A DNA stretch of 42,939 nt from Gamarada debralockiae (Eukaryota; Ascomycota; Leotiomycetes; Helotiales; Hyphodiscaceae), in contig NXFV01000881.1 of the NCBI GenBank assembly GCA_002803225.1, forward strand, positions 1-42,939, in the 5' to 3' direction. Positions 1-9,521 of the stretch are shown here, piece after piece. A model generated the notes under the pieces. That model saw nothing but the letters and a program-made list of their open reading frames with translations. It was not told the DNA's origin and did not search any database. The translations under genes and the position numbers were made by a program. The first letter of the stretch is position 1; each line of letters starts with the position of its first letter.

Positions 1-38
1 AGGTCCCGATCGTATTCTTATATCGAGGTTCTACTGTA
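1..38. mobile_element. Right end of a TIR element (pogo/Tc1-mariner-like), cut by window edge
   Basis: Positions 14-36 match the right terminal inverted repeat of the complete small element at 817-988 at 21 of 23 positions, and are followed by TA at 37-38 as expected for a TA target site. The rest of the element lies outside the window, so its size and coding capacity cannot be seen. The family guess rests on the CAGTAGAACC-type terminus and the TA target. Confidence 0.55.
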
Positions 39-814
39 TGATTTATATGAGGTGCCGCTTACTCATCATTAGCTTATGGATGCTGGTACCATTATTCTCG
101 CCAAGATGCACCTATCAGTGAGTGTAACTCCGGGGCCCATTTATTTTCCGTATAACATTCGCTACCTTGAGGAATATGGATTGCTAGAACATGACAGCAG
201 TATTCTGAATCTCCTCTTGACCTCTATCGGAAAGTAATATACCCCTGATATATTATAATGGCTTGTATACTGAACAAAATTCAAGTTCATCTCTCGAGAG
301 GATTGAATCAAATAATATTATGGCTCAACGACTTTCAGAATTGACTGAAATGGCTCGCTGTGATGTCGATCAGTCCAGAGTATAGATCCATAACACCTGT
401 GACTCGCATAGAAACAACAACTGTCGCGCCCGTGATAACAATAGCAGAGGAACGACTCCTCTAACTATCTCTCTGAGAGAAACTGATGCAAAATGCCGAG
501 CGCTCGAGGTCTTGGGTATTGATTGGATTAGACCTGTGGCTTCAGGCTGGGAGGTGGTAGCTTATGAAGGTATTATAATTGCCATCTCGTTTACTTTATC
601 TAATTACTGCTGATACGACAGGCTCAGAGCTCTCTACATCCTTTTGGGTCCGAAACAACTGACATTAGCATTCAACCATATGCAGACCTTATTAAAGCAT
701 ACTAGATTATCGCATCCGCAGCAAAAAATCTACATAGGGGCTCACAGTGGCTAGAGACAGGCGCTTATTGAGATGGGCTCACCACTTTCTGCAGATACTT
801 ATTGCTAACTTGTA
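39..814. other. Intergenic/decayed stretch with a faint ankyrin-like remnant
   Basis: No intact gene is supported here. Around 431-553 on the plus strand a short frame reads DNNSRGTTPLTISL, which resembles the start of an ankyrin repeat (D-x-x-G-x-T-P-L) and may be a relic of an NLR or ankyrin gene. A 53-codon open frame at 76-237 has no recognisable motif. Stops follow in all frames. Confidence 0.25.
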
Positions 815-816
815 TA

Positions 817-988
817 CAGTAGAACCTCTTTATAAGAATACCATTGGGACCCTAAATTCATAAGAATATAAAGAGGTATTCTTATATAAAGGTTCTTATT
901 TGCCCACCTAAAAATTTTGGGACCTGCTACTTAATTCTTATAGCTCGGGTATTCTTATCTAAAGGATTCTTATAAAGAGGTTCTACTG
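817..988. mobile_element. 172-bp MITE with perfect 23-bp terminal inverted repeats
   Basis: Positions 817-839 and 966-988 are perfect reverse complements over 23 bp and start with CAGTAGAACCTC. The dinucleotide TA borders both ends (815-816 and 989-990), the target duplication of the Tc1/mariner-pogo superfamily. The inside repeats degenerate copies of the same arm (around 862-898 and 940-965), giving nested hairpin potential. There is no coding capacity, so this is a non-autonomous copy mobilised in trans. A related end lies at 14-36. Confidence 0.8.
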
Positions 989-990
989 TA

Positions 991-1804
991 TTAGACAGTA
1001 AAAGCTGAGCTTCAACATATCCAAACCCTTGGTCTGCGCCCACCTAAAATATCAGAGCTCGAGTCGGTGGACTTAGGGATATGGGTAGATTCACCACCTA
1101 GATTAGATTTGAAACCTAAGACTCTATGTCAAGGCGACAAGGATCACCGTCTTTGGAGCACTCCAAATGAAGAGATATATTTCTAGCGGTACGTACTGCT
1201 ATACCACAATACTTTCAAACAGAATGACTCACTTCTATCGAGTTTTGACATTTATTTACCATAAAAATTGGCCGAGTTTGCTTCGCATATGGTTACTCAG
1301 CGTCGTCGCTATGCTCAGGCGGAAAGATAGTTGCAGAACAGATTCCGCCTTTCTTTTCCTTTTATCAAATCCTCACGAATAGACGTCTCAACCACTCTTT
1401 CAGCTAATCGCAAGTGCAGAGAAATTCCAGACAAGCAGGCCACACCTATAGGGGTGTTATTTGAACCTGAATTTTCTGAAGATTTTAACCAAATTATAAC
1501 CCAACTGGTTACAATTTCCCACTAGTATTTTGCTTGTGTCTTTGTGCTTAACTCCAGCCATATTTCTTCAAGATTCAACTTGCAAAACGAGGGATCTGCT
1601 TCAGCTTCCTGTGGAAAACTTATTCTGCTTCTCCCTAATACAATAACTTTGACTCAGGTAGACTCTCTACTACTCGAAATGACATACGATAGATGAAGAA
1701 TTACACACAAATGTTGAGGGTATCCTGGCCGCGTACTCCTCCAGAGGCTAGACCTGCTACCTGTCCATGCGTGCCAACTGGAAACTCTCCTCTGGAAATT
1801 ATAT
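991..1804. other. Intergenic region downstream of the first NLR gene
   Basis: Short open frames at 1167-1382 and 1331-1525 show no recognisable motif and no codon pattern that sets them apart from chance. The segment next to 1805 should hold the 3' UTR and polyadenylation signals of the minus-strand NLR gene. Nothing else is supported. Confidence 0.3.
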
Positions 1805-4800
1805 TTAACGCAAAATAGACCCTCCAACTCTTCCAATACTCCCTACCACAGAACGCCAGATACCCTTCAGGTTCTGTGCTAATCCCTCCTGCTCTTGTTG
1901 CTGCTCCAACTCTATCCAATCTGGATTATTCTTCCGTGCGATCTCTCGCGCCTCAGGTGTGTAATATTCCGGTCTTCTCCAGAGCGGCTCTTCCAAAATG
2001 CCACCTGCGCCCGCGTGAGGTGCTCCTGATTCTGAGAGTAGACCAGGGGTAACTCTAGCTCCTTTCTCCAGCATGAGCTTTACGAGATCGTATGGACAGA
2101 TGGGAAGAGCGCATTCGAGGATACTTATTCCGCCGCTGTCGATTGCATTCGGATCTGCACCGTGATTTAGGAACGCGGTGATGCATTCGGTGAGGGCTCG
2201 TTCTAACTCTGAACCATCGAATGGGTTTTTTTCGCAGGGGGATTGGTGGAGGAGGTAGTGTATTGCAGATCGCTCAGAAGGCTCATTTGCTCGCGAGCTC
2301 CAACGGTTTTTGTAATCTTGCACGTTTGGATTGCCCCCTCCTTCAATAAGGATGCGTAACATGTCCAGGGAGTGGATGCGGTTAGGACTGTCATATCGAT
2401 CGTAGGTACACGCGAGCGACAAGGCAAAATGAATGACTGTAATGTTCAATACCTCGTCTGAGACTGAGCCCTCATCTGAAAACGCAATTGGAGCCTCTTC
2501 CGCAATTGAAGCCTCATCCGAGACAGAAGCCTCATCCGTATTTGATGGGTCAGCATTAACGATTGGTCCATTCATGAGTCTGTCCACATCACTGGCCATC
2601 GGAATCTTTAGCACCCTGTTTGGGTCACATCCGTTCTGAAGTAGAACCCCCACAAATTGTTTCCATTGCTCAGTGTTATGGTGGTCGGTCCACCCCGACC
2701 AATTACGGGCGGCCGCCACGAGGCCATAATAGAGTAATGCAGGATGGCAAGAAATATCCATCCTCTCAGAGTTTTCGAGGTTGATTTCTCGTTCGGCGAA
2801 AAGAACCAACCCATTCTGTACCACAAATTCCAAGAACGAAGAAGGCGAAACGAGACCTTCAAAGGCTGTTGCGAGACTTGTTGTTTCATTCCGCAGGCTG
2901 ATACAGGATCCCCACGTTTCGAGCCAATGAAGCCCGCAGTGTTGCTGGAGGGCCTTGTAAATGTCGTACACTAGTGCTTCATTTGTGTTTCCTGCCACTA
3001 CTTCAGCAGTTCGAGCCCACTTAAAAATGGCGGTTATAACCCTATGATCAAAATGTGGGAATTTATCCGGACACTTTGGCTGGCGACCTGGATGGAAGAT
3101 TTGTAAGGGTGGAGTGTAGATTTGTAAGGGATACCAAGATTCCCTGCATTTTCCAGTTGTGAGTAAGCGATTTAAAGCAAGTCTAAAGCACGGCCAAAAT
3201 GCCAGGCAAGAATAATTTCAAAAATAAACACCGTGGTTACTTACGTCTTATCCATGTGGCCAAGAATCTGGGTGTAAAGCCGAATCATTTGACGAAAACC
3301 AGAGAGTGTAATATCCTTGACTGATTCCTTGCTGAACATTGACATCATCTCTGGGTCTTGGACAAAAGATTTAGCAGTTTGATGCAAAAACTGCACACGC
3401 GATTTCATCGAATATGTCCATCTCTTCGAAGTCTGCTGGAGTGGCTCAGTTGAAGTTGGCGGAGCTGGCCCAATTATTGGCGCATCTAAATGTGAGATTT
3501 CCCTATCCTTGACCTCGAGAAGCCCACCAGAGCAAGCTTTAATGCGTCTCTTCATGTCAAGACACCTCTGTTTACCAATATCCATGGCCAAGCTAAATTC
3601 CCTTGATGGGCAACTGTATTCTTGGCCATCAAGTAATGCAAGAGTAAATCGATAGAAGTCGACATCTTCGTACTCGGAGCATAGAACAAGTCCAAGCATG
3701 TGTATTGTTGTCGACCGATCTTGCAAAGGAACTTTTTGCAACATTCGCTGATAGAACTGCGGTAACTCATCCGGGAGATTGGACAGTAAAGCAAGGATGT
3801 TCTCTATTGGTTTTCCGTCGCGGAGTGGCTCATAAAGTTCATCCATGACAAGTCTGATCCACAAGAAAACACCCTCTGCCCGTTCCGTGATGTTTCTTAG
3901 CAATACATCAGTGCCTTCTCTTTTGGTTTCCGCAAGTCTGTCAATGACGAAGGTCTCAATGTCTCCTGTAGTCCAGTCATGAATTTGTAAAGTAGGCATC
4001 TCGAATAGAAGTAGTTCGAAATCATTCTCTGGCCGGCTGGATGCACATATGCGTATGATAAGCTTCTGGTTAGAATTTGGAGCCACGTCGGTTAATTCTT
4101 TCAGGAAGCGAGTAATGTCTCGCTTGGAGCCGCTGTATTCGTCCAGCGCGTCGATAAACAAGCAAATGCAGCCTCGAACTTCTTGTTGCTGACAGATTGC
4201 GCTTAAGGCTTGTTTAAGGTCGTGAATTCCCCAGGAGTGGCGACCCCCCTGATCTTGCAGACGGCGATAGATGTCAACTATCGGCACAACTAGATTCGGA
4301 ATATCCGTTAGTAACTGGAAGAGAACCGAGCGCAGAAGACCATCAAATGATTTCTGTGTCATATGGACGCCCCGATCGTGGAAGAAAAAGGCAGGCGTTG
4401 CGAGGATTTCCTTGTCCGGCTTGGACATAGCTTCTCGAGTACGAGGATCTTGAAGTACAAACTTCATTAGTGTTGATTTTCCGGAGCCTGGTTTGCCTTT
4501 GATCCAGAAGAATCCATCGTCGCTTTGAAGCCACTTCAGAAAGCCAGTGTTGTGGTTTGTGAATATCCAATCGAGTGTGTGACGGTGTGCTTTGTCAATT
4601 TGGCTTGCCCTCTCGTTCATGCCCGAAGTCATGAGGCTCTTAAGGATGTCTAATAGCTAAAATGAGCCTCTCTCATACCAGGGACATCAACTTCACTAAC
4701 CGTCTCGTATTTTTTTCTGCTGCTGATCGAGTCCTAGTAAGAGTTAGAGCTCTTGCATTTCCATATCAGGTGGCTCGAAAAGGCGGCATTACTTACTGTT

Positions 4801-5938
4801 TTTCTCTGCAGTCACTTTAGCTTGAATGCCATCTACGTACTTAGATACAACACTAATGACCTTTTTGTAACCTTCATCATCGGTACTTTGGAATCTACAC
4901 ATCATCATGTGATTGGCATTGATGAAGTCTTTTCCTTCGTAGGGATCAGCCAGCCAGGAGGAGACATTGTCGACAATCTAGATCAATTAGAAAATAAACC
5001 ATACATCAGAAAATTTATGACTATTGCATATACAAGGAAACAAAATATGACATACTTTTCGCGACATGAAGGAATTACCCTTAAATCCTTGGCCTTCTTG
5101 GAAAGAATACACCTTGAAAGCTCTCTCATACAACATCCTCGAGAATTCCTGAGTGAGCAATTCTAGAATTTCAGCATCTGGTTTGAGGGATCTCAAGATC
5201 TTATCATTTGCATCAAATCCCGTTGCCACGGCCACATCCCTTGCCCACACGCAAACTGAGCCCAGGAGCTTCCACGATGTGGTGTACCGAAGAAGATAAT
5301 TCCATAAGTTGATTGATAAATATCTCTCAAATCTTTATCCTCTTCCATGGAGTTTTTGGAGAGACACAGAGCCTGTTAGTTTAGAGGCATCAGCAGGGGA
5401 ATATGTAAGCTGTGGTATGCTTACCTGCTTCAGTATGAGACCTCCCAAGCTGTGAACGAGAAAAATTATTGGGCGTTTCCCGGCTTTCCGACGCTCGAAC
5501 TCAAGCGCATTCAAAAGGGCCCCACCGTGAGCAAGAATTCCACTCTGGTTAGAAGGCCCTTTGAAGAAATGTGATACATGGGAGTCATATCCATATGTGA
5601 GGACGCGGACATTGGTAAATTCTTTAGGAAGAAGCTCTCTCGGCCAGTACAACGGCGGGGGTGTGCTGCTCGACGCCTCTATAGCCCCACTGGATTGCTT
5701 TGTTTTGAGCGAAAGCACGCTTGATAGTCGCTTCTTCCGCTGCGAGGGTTCTTTGCCATATGTCCATGTATATTGGGGATGGCCCTGGACACCATGAATG
5801 AAGATAAGGCTACAGTCACTCGGTCAGAAAATTCCTTGTATATCCTTTATTGGACAATTCCTACTCGACTATTGGTGAATTACCCTCTGAGAGTATTGTG
5901 AAGCCTTCAGGCCGCATATTTTGTCCGGCTGATGCCAT
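1805..5938 (-). CDS. NLR-like protein: serine esterase-like + NACHT + ankyrin (one apparent 1-nt frameshift)
   Basis: Seven exons fit: 5938-5865, 5809-5425, 5372-5056, 4977-4797, 4733-4701, 4649-3245 and 3182-1805, about 1257 residues. Order: an alpha/beta-hydrolase (SesB/DUF676-like) N-terminus with LIFIHGVQGHP near residue 26, nucleophile elbow VHSLGG near 143 and FFGTPHRGS; a linker with NANHMMMCRF; a NACHT NTPase with Walker A GKPGSGKST (about 382-390) and Walker B LFIDALDEY (about 494-502); and a C-terminal ankyrin-like region (FLNHGADPNA). Fungal proteins of this build sense nonself ligands through the repeats and oligomerise through NACHT. Exon 3 is 317 nt, although both its borders are phase 0. 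The frame breaks near 5243-5253, between GSSWAQFA and ARDVAVATGF, as if one base were missing; read literally, a TGA follows. This is either a recent pseudogene or a sequence error. An acidic, degenerate EAS-rich repeat lies near 2460-2540. Confidence 0.85.
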
Positions 5939-6669
5939 GGTTGAATAGATCTTAACCAGGACGATCAGTAACAGAACGAGCCAACTTGAAACAGTTCTGA
6001 CCGTTTTCTGGTTCAATAAGGTAGGGCGTGACGGTGATGCGGACTGTTACCACTGCTAGTCAATCAATACGAGCGGATGACGAGGCAGCTAGATCCTAGG
6101 CTTCCAGACCTGGGATGTAGAGGAGAAATCAAAGAAAATATCAGCCAGGCATGTGGTTGTATATAGCCAGCAAACTTATTATCTAGATTCCGCCCGACAG
6201 GAGGCTCGTGACAGCTCTTGTCAACTTCCTTGGGGGATATGGCGACCTCGCGACGACACGGGATACGAAGGATCAAGGATTTGATGATTCAACAATCCAA
6301 GTATAGGAGGGAGGCGAATGAGGGCCAGCAGGGATCAGAGTGGTTCTTTGCAGTAGACTACGAGATTCATGGTGCTTCAGACTTAGCCTTGTTGAATAGG
6401 AGGAGTGAGGCTGATAAGAGGGAGGAGAAGGATGAAAAAGTTTCAGCCTAAGGCATCAAACCATTTTTTGAAAAGCATCACATGAACGTCGCTTCAAATG
6501 GCCAAACCCCCCCACGACGGCTCAGTGGAGAATCCAAGGATACTTGTGTTTATGAAACCTGCTTCTAATTAAATATAAGCAATAAATTTAACTGGCTAAA
6601 ATAATAATTTTGCATATTTTCTCTTCTGATTATTCAGTCACGTGCGATTGACCTTGACGATCGTCAGCG
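5939..6669. other. Upstream region of the first NLR gene
   Basis: This stretch should contain the promoter of the minus-strand NLR gene starting at 5938. An open frame at 6218-6451 on the plus strand is rich in charged residues, has no recognisable motif, and is treated as chance. AT content rises from about 6560. No other gene is supported. Confidence 0.3.
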
Positions 6670-6990
6670 GGCCCTTCCCTAAAGTCGGCGAGAGCAAGTT
6701 GTCAGGTGAAAGCGAGTCGTGTTTTCAAACCAAAATCAATTCGATTTTCAGGAAAAAATCGCGATTAAAAGTATTTATAACTCAACGCTCTTAAGATAAA
6801 TTAATATGCTATTCTGTTTCAATTAATTATTAAGTATAAGGAATTAACTCATCTCAAATTTATATCTATTATGCATCCTATATTAATTAAAAACAGTTGA
6901 TTCTCAAGGGGGTGTTTTCGCGATTTTTATTAGGCGAAATCGACTGATTTTAGTGAGAAATCACGCCAATTTGAAGCCTAAGGAAGGGCC
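6670..6990. mobile_element. About 320-bp MITE-like element with long imperfect inverted repeats
   Basis: GGCCCTTCC at 6670-6678 is matched by GGAAGGGCC at 6982-6990. Further inside, a segment with CAAAATCAATTCGATTTT, then AAAAATCGCGA, on the left arm has an inverted partner on the right (around 6926-6960), so the arms pair over roughly 100 bp with gaps. The centre is very AT-rich and non-coding. A clear target-site duplication is not visible, so superfamily is uncertain (hAT-like ends are possible). Confidence 0.55.
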
Positions 6991-7072
6991 TCTAAAGGAG
7001 TGTACTTAGTGTGTTCCGACTATTACCAGGATTGCTTACTTTGCTAGGAAATCCACCTTTTACCAGAAATAA

Positions 7073-8339
7073 CTGGAGAAGGTCTATGCTCCTCAGGCCT
7101 ACCAGCCACAATTCTCTTTGTGGATAAATCAGAGCGTGCTGCAAGGATCGTTGTCCAGTCTCAGAGCATGATTAATCTGTTGACTGTGCCACGTGAGAAG
7201 CTGCCTCCTGTTCTTAATAGAGAGTACTAATTCCGATAAACGTAGTAAATAGGACTCCTTTTCACAGGAGTTCGTCAAACTTCCAGATGAAGATGGATAC
7301 CGTGTTAGTCACGGAGAGGGAATGTCTTGTTTTTTGCCACCCTTCACGGTGTGCCTTTCTTATGTTTATTCCTATAATCACTTTATACATTTTATACATG
7401 CACTAATAAGAAACAGAATGCCACCCTCTTTAGGCACTCATAGAGGGTTTCAAGATTTATGTGTTCTATTATCCAGGTACGTCTGCAAATCTAAGCTCAC
7501 TACGAGGATTTTTTATGTTTGCGGCTACGAAAAATCAGGAAGAGAGTGTTATCAAATACCTCCTTGAAAATATGGCTGAATTTTCAAGCGCCCCAACAGA
7601 TACCTCTAACTTTACAGATATTTTGTTATTATCTTGCTATGTAGCGAAAATATTCTTGGAGACATTGCTCGTTCCTTCTATCCTGCTCAGCTTCCAACAA
7701 GGGTGGAGAACCATCCCCGATAAAAAGAGGAGTATTAAAATTTATGCAGCTGAACCCATCGAGGGCGAGGATATATGTTGGCTGTCTCGAATCATAAAGG
7801 CCCCTGAAAACTGTATCCAAGGATCTTGGATCGATAATTTTATTGAGGAGGGATTAGATTTCCATGGCCTTGATAAAGGTGGCCGTTCGCCTCTACATTC
7901 TGCGGCAGCAGCTGGCGATCTGTATGCCCTCAAAACCGTCATTATGGCAGGGTTAGTATTGATACTTGCACGGGAGCACGGAGTGATAACCATTTCTCAA
8001 GCAGTCCTGAACGGTCAACGCGAGGCAATCCAATTCCTTCATGACGCTAGTGCAGATCTGACTCTTGGAGGCAGCTATTTGCGTTTCTCTAATTGCACTT
8101 TAGAGCCTGAGACAATGGCCAGATTTTGCACCACTCTCCAGGGATTTCAGAGCAACCCTTCTTCGAAGCCAGCTTCTCGATCCTATCCTTCAACGGGTTG
8201 TATGGCACCGCAACTCCCGCATACTCACTCCTCGACCCCTCGCCTCCAACATGAAACTATCCATCAGCACCCATCCTTTGCGGCGTGGGTAACTGTTCCC
8301 ACTTCTCTGTCCCTTGCTTCACCGTTCTGCCTAGCTTGA
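7073..8339 (+). pseudogene. Decayed ankyrin-repeat gene fragment
   Basis: The longest frame (7461-8339) contains two or three ankyrin-like units: GLDFHGLDKGGRSPLHSAAA (about 7852-7911), then EHGVITISQAVLNG and REAIQFLHDASADLTLGG. The second unit lacks the TPL consensus. Upstream, a frame ending in NREY and a stop at 7228-7230, and then QEFVKLPDEDGYRVSHGEG (about 7266-7320), looks coding but is in pieces; I could not join it with phase-consistent introns. After about 8100 the frame turns into S/T/P-rich sequence without repeat character. It is probably the relic of an ankyrin or NLR-type protein; a divergent functional gene with missed introns cannot be excluded. Confidence 0.4.
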
Positions 8340-9134
8340 CTCACATCACACTTAGTAGTAAAGCAAGTTCAACCTAAAATACACCACTTCACTAGTAGAT
8401 TCTGTTCCTCTGAACAGACCCATGTTATGCTAAAAGAGGGTATGAGCTGAGCACTGCTACAATCTCTTTCACCAGGGCAACTTTTTACGCGGCCTAACAC
8501 GCCTTGCACTAAGTGACAACACAAGAGGAGCAATACTACAGCCCCTCCTTAGGATATCTTCCCGTTTAGCTAGGTTACAGTCCATGCTCAGCTGACATAC
8601 CCCCCTGCCTTAATCATCCTTGGACCTGCTCTTACGGAATGATTTACCAACTCAGAGGTATCAACTAAGACTACAAGGATACTCAGGAGCATAGTGAGTA
8701 GTAACTGGCGTTGCCGCCGGTTATACACTAAGAAAGGTTGCCTCCTAGAGATGAAGCCCACTACACAAGCAGGTTAGATTAAGCTATAGTCGCACTAGTT
8801 TTCATACACGCAAACACGTTATTACTCCTTGCAATAATTTGCATGAATTTCTCAGCTATTTAGGGGCAAGGAAGTCTTGATACGCAGCCCTTAGCGCAAG
8901 CAATTCCGCTAAAATAAATCACACCTGTTGATGTAATTGTCTTTCCAAGAATTCCCACTAGACATACAACACAAGCATGATCCCTACCATACGAGTACTC
9001 TTTCGGCCGTATACCATACGGCCATAAGCAACATAGTACGGCCGCTATATACGTCCGTAGATATCACGCAGATATCTGAGGGGGCGTTGGGTGGCGGATC
9101 ACCCGATGACCCCGCTAATCCCGTAATCGGCGCT
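8340..9134. other. Intergenic stretch left of the Crypton-like element
   Basis: No coding frame of note is visible and CTA/TAG trinucleotides are frequent, which may be old mutated repeat DNA. GC content jumps from about 8990, with CGGCCGTATACC/ATACGGCC and CACGCAGATATC motifs, so the mobile element may begin left of 9135. Nothing else is supported. Confidence 0.3.
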
Positions 9135-9362
9135 TGATATCACCCCAACAAAAAAGACCGCGCGATCCTTCGTATAAGAACAGCCGGGCGACGCTGCGTC
9201 GCACGACCCTGAGACTTCAGATAGTTCATAGTCATATATAGGCGACTTGCGTATTCGAGTTTCAAGTGATTCGGCCGAGGATTGCGTGCGTGGCGTAGCC
9301 TTGAGAGCTTTGGCGGGCGTAAGTACGCTGAAGAGCCTTAAAAAAATAGCGAGGCGAGCCTG

Positions 9363-9405
9363 TACTACAGCGTATATACAGCCTATACTACAGTGTATAT
9401 ACAGC
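9363..9405. repeat. Two near-identical 20-bp direct repeats
   Basis: TACTACAGCGTATATACAGC at 9363-9382 recurs at 9386-9405 with one mismatch, followed by partial copies (GTATACAGCGTA) up to about 9420. They lie downstream of the Crypton reading frame, inside the presumed element, and could be recombinase-binding or subterminal repeats. No function is shown. Confidence 0.6.
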
Positions 9406-9521
9406 GTATACAGCGTACGCTATTTACTTACTCTACTCTTGAGCTCTACTTGTCACAATACAAGCGTATAGATATTATATAAAGAGAGCAAGCTAAATTC
9501 TATTCTATACTAATTTTTATA

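Noticed and set aside
5056..5079. Donor GTAATT at 5078 for the third intron of the first NLR
   Set aside because: It leaves the wrong phase. The GTATGT donor at 5055 joins SFMSRK to IVDNVSS in frame and matches the fungal consensus better.
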